A stretch of 64,000 nucleotides of DNA, taken from contig DKAT01000070.1 of assembly GCA_002450905.1 (NCBI GenBank), positions 54,548 through 118,547 of the forward strand. Reading direction: 5' to 3'. Both the position numbers and the translations under genes were made by a program. The DNA is from Spirochaetia bacterium UBA6919 (GTDB taxonomy: Bacteria > Spirochaetota > UBA6919). Shown here piece by piece: positions 52,865-62,854 of this stretch (position 1 is its first letter; each line of letters starts with the position of its first letter). The notes under the pieces were generated by a model. It searched no databases and was not told where the DNA came from. It saw only the letters and a program-made list of their open reading frames with translations.

Positions 52865-54202
52865 CTATTTTTTTATAAAGAATTTAAATATGTATTTCTT
52901 CATTTTTTCAGACCTTGCAAAATTTTTTATGGTCCTACCTGATTTACTCTTCTGATGGATATTGGCACCATATTTTACTAAAATATTCGCTATTCGAAAT
53001 CGATTAAAATAGACAGCGTAGTGAATTGGGGTATGTCCTCTGAAATCAGCTCTATTGACATCTGCAGAGGATTTGATGAGGTATTTCGTGATTTTAATAA
53101 ATCCTTTTTTAATAGCCAGATGGAGAGGGGTCATTTTTTTAGCAGTTATGGCATTGACATCCGCTTTGTTTTTTAATAAGATTTTAACTACTTTATAATT
53201 AGCATCGAGGACTGCCAGATGGAGAGGGGTATATAAATCCTTTTTTGTAGTGCTTTTAAGATCTGCACCGTGTTGGATGAGGAGTTTTACAATAGTAGAA
53301 TGACCTCTCTTCGATGCCCAGTGGAGGGGAGTCCACAAATCATTATCTGTCGCGTTCACCTCTGATCCATGTTTAATTAAATTTGCTGCAGTTTTATATA
53401 AACCCCTTTCAGATGCCCAGTGGAGGGGAGTCCAGCCTAGGCTATCCTTTGCGTTAATATTCGATTTATTTTCTATTAAGAGATTGACAATTTTATTATA
53501 ACGACGTGCAACAGCTTCGTGGAGAGGGGTCCAGGCTTCTATATCGGTGTGATTGACGTTTGATCCAATTTTTATGAGGAATTTTACCGTATTAAAACGC
53601 TTATTACTTACGGCATAGTGGAGGGGCGTTTTTTTGTAGTGATCTTCTGTGTCTAAGGGGTATTTTATTTTGTGAAGATATTTTATGATACTTAAGAATC
53701 CCATTTTAGCGGAGAAATGGCTTATCAATTTTCCTTCGTTTGTTTTCAGGAGAGGATTTGCACCCTGTTGTATGAGGAGTTTAATTATGGGGAGATTTTT
53801 TTGTAAAACAGCTTCATGAAGGGGTGAATAACCGTTTGATGATTGGACATTGAGATTTATTTTGTACTGAATGAGGAGTTTTGTGATTTTATCATTTTTT
53901 TTTCTTATGGAATAATGGATAGGGGTTTCCTTATGATATGATTTTGCGTTGGGATCGACATTTTTACTGAGTAGTAGAATAGCGATGTCGTCATGACCCA
54001 TTAAAATAGCCCAGTGGAGTGGAGTTCTTCCGTTATCATCCCGTTGTTCCAGGTCGATTTTTGTTTTCAGAAGGTTATTTACTTCTTTAATATCTCCATT
54101 TTTTACTGTATTGATCAGGGTATTTGACCAGAGATGAGTTGAGAATACCGTTATACTAAGGATAATGAGAATTTTTAATATATTATTTCTTTTGTAGATC
54201 AC
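52865..54202 (-). CDS. Exported ankyrin-repeat protein
   Basis: The 445-residue protein has a signal peptide (ILKILIILSITVFSTHLWS) and about twelve ankyrin repeats with near-consensus sequence (GRTPLHWAILMGHDDIAILL, GWTPLHWASERGLYKTAANL, TPLHLAVLDANYKVVKILLK). The basic tail is EKMKKYIFKFFIKK. No catalytic domain is attached. It overlaps the methyltransferase gene by four bases (ATGA), so the two are co-translated, although one is cytoplasmic and one exported. It is related in form to the giant ankyrin-thioredoxin protein and to the fragment at 63538. Confidence 0.9.
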   Translation of the reverse strand: MIYKRNNILKILIILSITVFSTHLWSNTLINTVKNGDIKEVNNLLKTKIDLEQRDDNGRTPLHWAILMGHDDIAILLLSKNVDPNAKSYHKETPIHYSIRKKNDKITKLLIQYKINLNVQSSNGYSPLHEAVLQKNLPIIKLLIQQGANPLLKTNEGKLISHFSAKMGFLSIIKYLHKIKYPLDTEDHYKKTPLHYAVSNKRFNTVKFLIKIGSNVNHTDIEAWTPLHEAVARRYNKIVNLLIENKSNINAKDSLGWTPLHWASERGLYKTAANLIKHGSEVNATDNDLWTPLHWASKRGHSTIVKLLIQHGADLKSTTKKDLYTPLHLAVLDANYKVVKILLKNKADVNAITAKKMTPLHLAIKKGFIKITKYLIKSSADVNRADFRGHTPIHYAVYFNRFRIANILVKYGANIHQKSKSGRTIKNFARSEKMKKYIFKFFIKK

Positions 54203-54825
54203 TGATTTTTTTCCAGGATAAAGATTTTGAATAGTCCACCCCAGAAAGCTGGGATTTCTTTAATTATCGTAAGATGGGTGTGCTGAATTAAGTGATGAAA
54301 GTCGATATTAATATTCGTTGCAAGAAGATTTGTTAAGACATTAAGGGATTTACGGATGAGAGAGGGATTTTTATTTTTATGAAGGAATTTATCAAATACA
54401 ATAAGACGTCCCCCGGGAGATAAAACACGTTCTGCTTCCTGGAGTGCCTTAATAGGATCTTCACATACAGCAAGGATGAGTGGCATGATGATTCGGTGGT
54501 ATGTATTATTATTAAAATCCAGTTTCTGTGCATTCATACGGTGGATTGTTATATTATTATGATTTTTTGCTTTCCTAACAAGGATTTTTATCATTGTCTT
54601 GCTGTAATCAATGATTGTTATAGGGATATTCTGGTCGATGAGATGGATTTCTTGTCCTGTCCCACCACCGATGATAAGAATATTATTAATTTCTGTTTCT
54701 GGTGGAGATATCTGAATGGCTTCCTGAATATAGTTTATCCGAGCAGTTTTTAGAAATGCTGTGGTGATAAAATCATAGATTGGGGCGTAAAAATCCCATA
54801 GCTGAGATCCAATTTTATGTCTCAT
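54199..54825 (-). CDS. Class I SAM-dependent methyltransferase
   Basis: The 208-residue protein has the Rossmann methyltransferase fold: WDFYAPIYDFITTAFL, motif I ILIIGGGTGQEIHLI, ITIIDYSKTMI as the acidic loop that binds ribose, IIMPLILAVCEDPIKALQEA, and LSPGGRLIVFDKF. It resembles the UbiE/phospholipid N-methyltransferase-like group, but the substrate cannot be told. It is first gene of a two-gene unit with the ankyrin protein, divergent from the hybrid kinase. Confidence 0.88.
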   Translation of the reverse strand: MRHKIGSQLWDFYAPIYDFITTAFLKTARINYIQEAIQISPPETEINNILIIGGGTGQEIHLIDQNIPITIIDYSKTMIKILVRKAKNHNNITIHRMNAQKLDFNNNTYHRIIMPLILAVCEDPIKALQEAERVLSPGGRLIVFDKFLHKNKNPSLIRKSLNVLTNLLATNINIDFHHLIQHTHLTIIKEIPAFWGGLFKIFILEKNQ

Positions 54826-54935
54826 GAGAATAGTCGGATGTTTATAATATTTTTTGTATTGTATAGTAAATTTAATAAGAAAATTATTATATTAGTAGAA
54901 TAATTAGAAATAAAATAAGTTTTTATGGAATTTCA

Positions 54936-57900
54936 ATGCTCAGCACAATAAATTCTTATTGTAGGGTTATTTTAATATCTGTATTTTTTGTTATTATAAT
55001 GAGTAGTCCATTGTTCTCATCGGATGGGGTGATAATCCGGGATGGACAGGAGAGGATAGAGTTATTCAAGAAATATGATTACTTAGTGGATAAGAAAAAT
55101 AGTCTTGGGATAAAAGATATTCTCTCTCCAGATTATGCTAAGCGATTTTCGAAACCGAATAAACCCTTTCCCCACTATGGATATACCCAGGATACTTATT
55201 GGGTACATGCAAGGATTCAGAACGTATCAGGCAGGGAAAGGTGGTATCTTGAGATCCAATCGCCATCTATAGACACAGCGAAAATATATTTAGTACATAA
55301 TGGTGTTGTATTAAAGGAAATGAAGGCAGGGTGGAAAGTTAATTTAAGAGAATGGTCCTATCCTTATCGCTTTCCATTATTTCCTATTAATTTCAAAAAT
55401 AAGCAAACCACAGACATTTATCTGAGAGTCAGTACAAGAAATAATATGCGATTTCCTATGGTTTTATGGAAACCACGTGTATTTCAACACGCCGTGAATA
55501 AGGAATCTGTGCTTATTGGAACGCTATTAGGATTAGTGATTTTTGCAATGCTTTATAATACATTTACTTATTTTAGACTTAAAGATAAGAACTATTTATA
55601 TTTCTTGATGATCGTATTTTTCTATGGCTTATTTGTAATAGAATTTTATGGACTTCGTTTTCTATATTTAACATCGATTCATATTAGTTACTATAATATA
55701 TTAATTTCTATTTATTTAGGAATGATAGCTCTTTTTTTTAATATATTTACACGATCGTTTTTAGATACAAAATCCATTTCACCAGTTTTGGATAAGATCT
55801 TATTATTTTTATTTATACCCCTTACTATTCAACTTGTATTATCCTTTTCAGGTCAAGCAGCATTTGCGAATACACTATTTTTTATATATTTTTTTTTACT
55901 AGGATTTATTTTAACCCCCCTTGCTATTTTATTGAATAAAAAGAAAGTATTTATATCAAAATTCTATCTCATATCATGGCTCTCTTTACCCATTGGGATA
56001 GGATTATTGTTTTTGAGAAATATGGGTCTAATCCCGTTTTCGATCCTTTCGTTAAATTCTCCTCATATTGGAGCAATAATACAGGTATCATTACTGTCCA
56101 TTGCCCTTTCTGATAAGATAAAAGCGGTAGAAAAAGAACGAGATCTTGCTCAGAGACAGGCGATAGAGAATCTTCACAAAGCAGATCATCTGAAGGATGA
56201 GTTCCTTGCCAATACCAGCCATGAATTGAAGAGTCCTTTAAATGGGATTATCGGCTTGTCTGAATCGATGATCGATGGGGTAGCTGGAGTATTGAACGAT
56301 CATCAGAAGTCCATCCTCAATATGGTGATCCGAAGCGGGAAGCGATTATCCAATTTAGTGAATGATATTTTGGATTATTCCTTGCTGAAACATAAGAATA
56401 TTGTCCTCCAAAAGAAACACATCCCGTTAAAACCCCTTGTCGACATGGTGATCCAGATTTCTGAACCCCTGTTGTATAATAAATCGGTTCGTCTTGTGAA
56501 TCTTGTTTCAGATAGGGAATTGTATATCTATGCGGATGAGAATCGTCTTCAACAGATCCTTCATAATCTGATCAACAATGCCATTAAGTATACAGAAGAA
56601 GGAATTATTGAGATATCTGCTAATATTTCGGGAGAAATGGTTGAGATCAGCGTTAAGGATACGGGGATTGGTATTTCAGAAGAGAAACTGGATCTTATAT
56701 TTGAATCATTTCAACAAGGTGATTCTGGAATAGCAAGGTTATATGGTGGAACCGGTCTTGGATTGACTATTAGTAAGACTCTTGTAGAGCTTCATGGAGG
56801 TTCAATTAGTGTTCAATCCAGTAAAGGACAGGGTAGTCATTTTTATTTTACTGTTCCTCAAGGAGAAATAACAGATGAGCCCATGATATCCGATGAATCT
56901 GTAGCGGTAATATCTCATCAACCATCGACAGAAAGTCCTTTGGAAACATCAATTATTCAGTCCAGTGATGGAAGACGTGGGAATATTCTTGCTGTTGACG
57001 ATGATCCGGTGAATCTCCAGGTGTTGGTGAATTATCTATCTATGGAAAAATATACCGTAGTAACCGCAATGAATGGACAGGATGCCTTGAATCTTGTTAA
57101 TAATCAATCCTTTGATATTGTACTACTCGATATCATGATGCCCAGGATGAGTGGTTATGAGGTTTGTACCCATATAAGACAATTTTATTCTGCTATAGAA
57201 CTACCAATTATATTATTAACTGCTAAGAATCAACTAACTGATCTTGTAATGGGACTTGAATGTGGAGCTAATGATTATCTGACAAAGCCGTTTACCCGTG
57301 GTGAATTGATAGCCCGCATGAAAAATCATTTGAACATATCCTATTATTATAATCAGTTAAAGGAATTAAACAATCGATTAAACCATAGTGTTCAGGAGAG
57401 GATTAGAATTACTGCCCGTATTCACAATTCTCTGAAAAATAAACTGGAAGCAGCAAGAGGACATCTACACAATCAAATACGAAAGCCTGAAAAGTATAAT
57501 AATCTTCAGCTAATAGAAAATCTTTTAACACACTGTACCCGGGAGAGTGGTAACATCTTGTTTGTATTAAATAACAGTGAATGTACAGTGGAAAAGCTTT
57601 TAGACGAGATCAAATTACACACAGAGCTGATGTTCAAGATTTATAATATATCCTTCAGTGTAACACCTGATAAACTCTATATAAAAGACGTTTTAGATAT
57701 GGAAAAAGTCCATGGAATCCTGGATATCTACCTGGAAATATTAAATAACATCATAAAACACTCTTCAGCAAACCATGTTGATATACAAGCGAGTTATGAG
57801 AATGATATATTATCCATATCTGTAAAGGATAATGGTATCGGATTTGATTATCATAACGCAAGAAGAAAGCATATTTCCTATGGTTTAAATATCATTGACG

Positions 57901-58019
57901 ATCTGGCTCTGCAAATAGGAGGGAAATACCGGTATAATTCCGCTATCAATCAAGGAACAGAGTTTTATCTTACTGTAAAAGAATGCCATAAAGCCCCTTC
58001 TAAGATTCTATTTATTTAA
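54936..58019 (+). CDS. 7TMR-DISM hybrid sensor with two kinase modules
   Basis: The 1027-residue protein has a signal or first helix (~10-28), a 7TMR-DISM extracellular domain 2 (YWVHARIQNVSGRERWYLEI) and seven membrane helices (~190-390). A coiled linker leads to a HisKA box with His429 in NTSHELKSPLNGIIG. Next come ATPase boxes (NLINNAIKYT, DTGIGI, GGTGLGLTISKTL), a receiver with Asp732 in LLDIMMPRMSGYEV, and a second kinase: His830 in ARIHNSLKNKLEAARGHLHN, then NNIIKHSSANHVD, VKDNGIGF and YGLNII. The last module resembles NarX/DesK histidine kinases. A relay from the first kinase to the receiver and on through the second kinase is plausible. The LuxR-type regulator at 33083 is a candidate target. 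A broken copy lies at 31818. Confidence 0.9.
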   Translation: MLSTINSYCRVILISVFFVIIMSSPLFSSDGVIIRDGQERIELFKKYDYLVDKKNSLGIKDILSPDYAKRFSKPNKPFPHYGYTQDTYWVHARIQNVSGRERWYLEIQSPSIDTAKIYLVHNGVVLKEMKAGWKVNLREWSYPYRFPLFPINFKNKQTTDIYLRVSTRNNMRFPMVLWKPRVFQHAVNKESVLIGTLLGLVIFAMLYNTFTYFRLKDKNYLYFLMIVFFYGLFVIEFYGLRFLYLTSIHISYYNILISIYLGMIALFFNIFTRSFLDTKSISPVLDKILLFLFIPLTIQLVLSFSGQAAFANTLFFIYFFLLGFILTPLAILLNKKKVFISKFYLISWLSLPIGIGLLFLRNMGLIPFSILSLNSPHIGAIIQVSLLSIALSDKIKAVEKERDLAQRQAIENLHKADHLKDEFLANTSHELKSPLNGIIGLSESMIDGVAGVLNDHQKSILNMVIRSGKRLSNLVNDILDYSLLKHKNIVLQKKHIPLKPLVDMVIQISEPLLYNKSVRLVNLVSDRELYIYADENRLQQILHNLINNAIKYTEEGIIEISANISGEMVEISVKDTGIGISEEKLDLIFESFQQGDSGIARLYGGTGLGLTISKTLVELHGGSISVQSSKGQGSHFYFTVPQGEITDEPMISDESVAVISHQPSTESPLETSIIQSSDGRRGNILAVDDDPVNLQVLVNYLSMEKYTVVTAMNGQDALNLVNNQSFDIVLLDIMMPRMSGYEVCTHIRQFYSAIELPIILLTAKNQLTDLVMGLECGANDYLTKPFTRGELIARMKNHLNISYYYNQLKELNNRLNHSVQERIRITARIHNSLKNKLEAARGHLHNQIRKPEKYNNLQLIENLLTHCTRESGNILFVLNNSECTVEKLLDEIKLHTELMFKIYNISFSVTPDKLYIKDVLDMEKVHGILDIYLEILNNIIKHSSANHVDIQASYENDILSISVKDNGIGFDYHNARRKHISYGLNIIDDLALQIGGKYRYNSAINQGTEFYLTVKECHKAPSKILFI

Positions 58020-58418
58020 TCTATTCTATAGCAATAAATCAAAGATATTAACCAATGAATCATAGACATATTGCAAAAAATGCATAATCCCATGGAAAGA
58101 TTCAGTTGTGATGATAAAAATGCATTAAGATATATTTCATTACCAAAATTAAAATAATAAAATTATGAAACAATCTCTCAAAAATATTTATGTAAAAAAT
58201 GCACTCCTTATTCTGACACCAAAATCTGATATAAATTAATTCTTTAAATAATAATATACTAACACCCATAAAATAATTTAGTAACATGGCACAAAAATTG
58301 AATATATTTTAACAGATAAATAAGAAATATTAAATATTTGTTTATCATCCAAGGAAAAGAGTTATTAGGTGATTATTAGATTAATTGGTTAATTGCATGT
58401 TAATCAAAGAGTTTGACT

Positions 58419-58452
58419 AAAGGTGGTCATTGGGATCACCTTTATTTTTTTT
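58419..58452 (+). terminator. Strong rho-independent terminator
   Basis: AAAGGTG and CACCTTT form the outer stem, with further inner pairs around ATTGG, followed by ATTTTTTTT. It is the best terminator in the window, yet no coding sequence ends within 390 bases of it. Confidence 0.8.
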
Positions 58453-58626
58453 CCCCTCCCAAAATTCATCAGTATATTAAATCATATAAACCGTTACAAC
58501 ATTCTTAATTATATAAATACCCCTTTAATATTTCTTTTCATTAGAAAAAATTGTCATTTTCTGGAATATTTATTATTATTACTTCCTTATAAGAATGCTA
58601 TATTATTTATAAGTTAATTATAATAA

Positions 58627-58658
58627 TTGACTTAATTAACGTTACGATGTTTTATAAC
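58627..58658 (+). promoter_or_regulatory. Possible promoter of yajC-secDF
   Basis: TTGACT (58627-58632) is followed by TTTATAAC after 18-20 bases. It lies about 70 bases before the yajC start. The -10 match is modest. Confidence 0.4.
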
Positions 58659-58727
58659 CATAACACGGATAACCATTAATAAATTATATTATATTTCTTA
58701 TTTAAATCAATAAATCAGGAGTTGTTC

Positions 58728-59006
58728 ATGGACAATAATTTTATTTTTCAATTACTACCCATCGTTGGTATCTTTGCAATATTCTATTTCCTAATGATTC
58801 GTCCTCAACAAAAGAGACAAAAGGAATTACAACGCCAAATTGAAACTCTCACAAAAGGTGACAGATTTCTAACCGCTGGTGGAATCTATGCTACCGTAAT
58901 AGGAATCAAAGATAATGTCGTCACAGCTAAAATAGCCGATGAAGTCAAAGTAGAAATCGCTAAAACAGCAATCTCCGCCGTCGTCTCAAAAGGGGAAGTG
59001 AGCTAA
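58728..59006 (+). CDS. yajC: Preprotein translocase subunit YajC
   Basis: The 92-residue single-span protein is part of the SecDF-YajC accessory complex of the Sec translocon. It has an N-terminal helix (LLPIVGIFAIFYFLMIRPQQ), the family signature RPQQKRQKELQ, then a small domain GDRFLTAGGIYATVIGIKDN. The ATG at 58728 is used because AGGAG lies 6 bases upstream; a TTG two codons earlier overlaps that site. It is first in the yajC-secD-secF order. Confidence 0.95.
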   Translation: MDNNFIFQLLPIVGIFAIFYFLMIRPQQKRQKELQRQIETLTKGDRFLTAGGIYATVIGIKDNVVTAKIADEVKVEIAKTAISAVVSKGEVS

Positions 59007-59118
59007 TTTATTTCTATATATAATAATTTATGATTTTTAACCTGAATCCTATAAATACGTTATTCGGTTACAAATTATTTTTATTCCTTAAATTTAATTA
59101 AATGGAGATATATTTCCT

Positions 59119-61134
59119 ATGCAATCCAAAACCAGTCGTACTCTTGTCTTCATCGCTGTTCTGTTAATTTGTGGATATGTCTTGTATCCTAGTGTTGAAT
59201 GGTACTATCTCACAGATAAAGCAACCCGGGAAAAATTCGATCTTACAAATCCAGAACTCGCTCAAAAAGATCAGGAATTAACAGATATTTACGTTCAACT
59301 CCGACAAATGATTCCTAATAAAAAACAACGCCTCAAGGATAAAGACGAAAAGGAATATATTTTTAACATCAATCCATCTCAGGAAAAGCGATACAAAGAA
59401 AAATATTTACTAACTACCGATGACACAATTATACACCGTATTTTTGGTGATCAAACAAAGGAGATGAAACCTAAATTCCTCACCCTGGTTAAAAAAGCAA
59501 ATCAAATTAAAGAAGATATCCGATTGGCTGAGTCTTTTAAAAAGAAAAGAAATAGTATTGTAAAGATGGGTCTTGACCTCGATGGAGGTACTCACCTCAC
59601 TTTCGCTGTAGATAAGGAAGATCTCATCCGTCGGCTACGAAAAAACTATGCCTCATCAGGGATCAAAGATACCAATACTATCGAAGAGATTATTTCAGAC
59701 GGAAAAATCCCTGATAAAAATAAAATAACTGTTGATGAGAAACTACTCAAAGAATACTATAAAGATCAATCCTCCAGTGAGCCAATTAATAATCTCAAGC
59801 AAAGACGCATTGATGACTATATCAAAGATATAGAAGATAAGCTGACAAAATCCAGTGATGATGCCAGTAAGCTAATCCGCACCCGTATCGATAAATTCGG
59901 TGTATCAGAACCAACAATTTCTAAGGGCTTGGGTGATACTATCTTTGTAGAACTCCCCAGATTAAATAAAAAAGACGTTGAAACCACAATCAAAACTATT
60001 ACTGAAGCAGGTCATCTTAATTTCCACCTTGTCCATGAAGAATGGATGGATCGTATCCCCTCAAAATACCTCGTAGGTTCAGGTCGTGGTAGTGGCTATG
60101 TTAATAAAACATATGTCAAATATGATCCTTCAAAAAACGCACCCCCTGTTCTCCGTGAACAAGCTATAGAAGATTTTAAAGAAGCTGGAATTCAACTCTC
60201 AGAAGACATCAAAGGTGCAAATTTATACCCCTACGTTGAAACTGATCGCCGTGGATTTCCTCAAATCCTAGGATATGAAATCCTTTATAATAAAATATCA
60301 ATTGAAGGGGAACGCCTCACCAGTGCTCATTCAGGATTCGATAATAAAACAAATCAGCCCCTCGTCTATTTTAATCTGGATAACGACGGTGGGGTTAAAA
60401 TGGCTAAAATATCTGGTGATAATCTCCACAAAAGAATGGCTATTGTGCTGGATGGCAATGTGAGAAGCGATCCACGATTTCAAAGTGTTATCCATTCCTC
60501 AGGACAAATCACCCTCGGCAGATCTTCAGAAGACGAAGTCAAGAAATTAGTAGTTATCCTGCAAGCAGGAGCTCTCCCAGCTAAGTTGTTATTCAGAAAT
60601 GCCATCACAATCGGCCCTAAACTGGGAAAGGAGAATATCCAGAAAGGTATTTTTTCAGTAATTGTTGGTCTGGCTGTCATCACAATTTTCATGCTCATAT
60701 ATTATAAATTATCAGGAATCATTGCTGTAATGGGTCTGGTATTTAATGTCTATGTACTTGTTGCTATCTTATCAGCATTTGGTTTCACCCTAACACTACC
60801 AGGTATTGCTGGTATAGCCCTAACAATTGGTATGGCAGTGGATGCAAATGTCATCATATTCGAAAGAATGCGGGAAGAAATTAGGGAAGGTAAGTCCCAT
60901 CACGCTGTAGTGGATATTGGATATAAAAAAGCATTTAGTGCCATCTTTGATTCAAATATCACGACGATCATCGCCGCATTTGTCCTTGCTCAAATTGGTA
61001 CAGGCGTTATTAAGGGATTTGGATTCACGTTGATGTGGGGAATTATAAGCAGTATGTTCACAGCTCTCTTTGTGACGCATCTTATTTTCGACTTTCTAAA
61101 AGATACTTTCAAACTAAAGAAAGTCTATGTATAA
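59119..61134 (+). CDS. secD: Protein-export membrane protein SecD
   Basis: The 671-residue protein uses the proton-motive force to pull proteins through SecYEG on the periplasmic side. It has an N-terminal helix, a long first periplasmic domain with the D1 motif MGLDLDGGTHLTFAVD, and RTRIDKFGVSEPTISKGLGD. The later LAGALPAKLLF-type segment reads LQAGALPAKLLFRNAITIGP. Six helices follow, with IAGIALTIGMAVDANVIIFE and ERMREE. It is about 55 residues longer than E. coli SecD; extra charged sequence lies at 25-150 and near 200-250. Confidence 0.96.
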   Translation: MQSKTSRTLVFIAVLLICGYVLYPSVEWYYLTDKATREKFDLTNPELAQKDQELTDIYVQLRQMIPNKKQRLKDKDEKEYIFNINPSQEKRYKEKYLLTTDDTIIHRIFGDQTKEMKPKFLTLVKKANQIKEDIRLAESFKKKRNSIVKMGLDLDGGTHLTFAVDKEDLIRRLRKNYASSGIKDTNTIEEIISDGKIPDKNKITVDEKLLKEYYKDQSSSEPINNLKQRRIDDYIKDIEDKLTKSSDDASKLIRTRIDKFGVSEPTISKGLGDTIFVELPRLNKKDVETTIKTITEAGHLNFHLVHEEWMDRIPSKYLVGSGRGSGYVNKTYVKYDPSKNAPPVLREQAIEDFKEAGIQLSEDIKGANLYPYVETDRRGFPQILGYEILYNKISIEGERLTSAHSGFDNKTNQPLVYFNLDNDGGVKMAKISGDNLHKRMAIVLDGNVRSDPRFQSVIHSSGQITLGRSSEDEVKKLVVILQAGALPAKLLFRNAITIGPKLGKENIQKGIFSVIVGLAVITIFMLIYYKLSGIIAVMGLVFNVYVLVAILSAFGFTLTLPGIAGIALTIGMAVDANVIIFERMREEIREGKSHHAVVDIGYKKAFSAIFDSNITTIIAAFVLAQIGTGVIKGFGFTLMWGIISSMFTALFVTHLIFDFLKDTFKLKKVYV

Positions 61135-61162
61135 TTAAATTATTTCGGTAAAAGGTTTTATT

Positions 61163-62599
61163 GTGAAGATTTTTGATTACATGCGGTATAGTAGATACTT
61201 TATCACCGTTTCAGTTATAATAATTCTATCAGGTTTCGTAGTTTTCTTTGTAAAAGATGGATTCCGCTATGGTATCGACTTCCAGGGTGGTAGCCAGATT
61301 CAGGTGGATATCGGTGTCCCCTCTGATATTTCTGAACTACAAAAAATCGTTGGAGAAAATGTCGAAATCACGGCTATTGGGAATGAAAAAAAGGAATTCA
61401 TCTTAAAATCCGTTGTAGAAAAAGATATTAATGAAAAAATTATTAAATCGGTATTTGACGAAAAGGTGTTCAATCCCTTGAAATCAAAATACCCTCAAAT
61501 GAAAGTGATCGGTAATATTCGCTATGAACTCAGTGGAATCAAGTTTCGTGTTGACCTCGGTGAAAAAATCGTTATCCAGAAGCTTGAAAAAAAATATGGT
61601 GCTTCTATCACCCAGCCAATCAAGAATAAAAATGAATATATCTTTAATGTCAACTTGAGCCAGCTCCTCGCCAGAAAAAATATAATTGATCCCCTCTCAT
61701 CCCGTTATTTTAATAAAGAAGTCAATTATCGTATTGATCTGGGTGAAGACACAAATATTACAGAAGCCACGAAATCTGTTGCAAACATCAAAGGAATTAA
61801 GGTCGATGCCGAAAGCCCTAGAGAATATAACTTCCTCATCGATGTTGGTGGTAAAAAAGGATCTGTAAATGTTAAGTCCGCTGTAGACCAAAAAAAATCA
61901 TATATCGAAATTCAAGTCTTTACAGAAATTAAAAAGAAATTTACAAAAGCATCCATTAAAAGTCATACTGTCGAAGATGGATTTATCATTAGTGAAACAA
62001 CTTATGATCCCACTCAGGGTGCTGCTATTAAAAAACAGGCATGGTATGTTACTGCTCTTGTTCTAATTATTATATTAATTTATGTTGCATTGAGATTCCA
62101 ACTCAAATATGCTGTGGGTGCTATTCTGGCATTAATTCACGATGCCTTTGCAGTCCTTGCTTTCGTATTATTTTTCGATCGGGAAATGGATATCCCCACC
62201 CTGGTTTCTATTCTCACCCTCATGGGTTACTCTTTAAATGATACCATTATTATTTTTGACCGTATCCGTGAAAACCGTGAACTGACGAACACCGAAGATA
62301 TCAGACCCCTTGTCAATAAGAGTATCAGCCAGTCTTTCAGCAGAACAATTATTACGTCGACATTAACGTTATTCGCCGTAGGTTGTATATTATTTTTGGG
62401 AGGACAAGCCCTTGAAAACCTCTCCTTTGCATTATTTATTGGAATTATTGTCGGTACTTACAGTTCGATTTATATAGCAAGTCCTCTTGTAATTGTATGG
62501 GAACATCTTGTTGAACGCCGGTTAGAAAAAAATGCAGGTGAAAAAAGACCTTCTGCCCGCAAAAAGAAAGATGACACAAAAGATAAGGTTGTTGTATAA
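61163..62599 (+). CDS. secF: Protein-export membrane protein SecF, enlarged
   Basis: The partner of SecD, with FRYGIDFQGGSQIQVD after the first helix, ALIHDAFAVLAF, LTLMGYSLNDTIIIFDRIRE and RTIITSTLTLFAVGCILFLG. It starts at GTG 61163. At 478 residues it is far longer than usual (about 300-320). The extra ~150 residues lie in the periplasmic domain between helices 1 and 2 and contain repeated VDLGE/IDLGE units with following Glu-Tyr-(Ile/Asn)-Phe stretches, as if that domain had been duplicated. The tail is basic and charged. Confidence 0.95.
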   Translation: MKIFDYMRYSRYFITVSVIIILSGFVVFFVKDGFRYGIDFQGGSQIQVDIGVPSDISELQKIVGENVEITAIGNEKKEFILKSVVEKDINEKIIKSVFDEKVFNPLKSKYPQMKVIGNIRYELSGIKFRVDLGEKIVIQKLEKKYGASITQPIKNKNEYIFNVNLSQLLARKNIIDPLSSRYFNKEVNYRIDLGEDTNITEATKSVANIKGIKVDAESPREYNFLIDVGGKKGSVNVKSAVDQKKSYIEIQVFTEIKKKFTKASIKSHTVEDGFIISETTYDPTQGAAIKKQAWYVTALVLIIILIYVALRFQLKYAVGAILALIHDAFAVLAFVLFFDREMDIPTLVSILTLMGYSLNDTIIIFDRIRENRELTNTEDIRPLVNKSISQSFSRTIITSTLTLFAVGCILFLGGQALENLSFALFIGIIVGTYSSIYIASPLVIVWEHLVERRLEKNAGEKRPSARKKKDDTKDKVVV

Positions 62600-62854
62600 T
62601 TTATTTTACTGAAAATAGATTTTAATCCCGACAACTCTTATAATTTATTTCTATGCTGATAATCCTTTATAATTGAAGTCCGCATATTCAAATTTTAAAA
62701 GATTATTGGTATACCTAAATAATTATCTATATACAAATATTACCTTCCAGTAAGCGTTTCAAAATAATTCAAAAAATATCTCCCCCAAAATCCAAAATAA
62801 ATTATATTTCAGTATATTGAAATCCATAATCGATTGTCGACAAAGAGAATTATT

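Larger units (their letters stand above)
58020..58727. other. Long intergenic region, possible small RNA
   Basis: 708 bases with no credible gene; a 61-codon minus frame at 58102-58287 looks accidental. A strong terminator stands alone at 58419, 400 bases after the kinase stop, and a GATTAA/TTAATC hairpin lies just before it. TTGAAT and TAAGAA spaced 17 bases near 58297 could be a weak promoter for a short RNA. The yajC promoter is near 58627. Confidence 0.4.

Noticed and set aside
58102..58287. A 61-codon minus-strand frame after the hybrid kinase
   Set aside because: It is low-complexity, lacks a ribosome-binding site and matches nothing recognisable.
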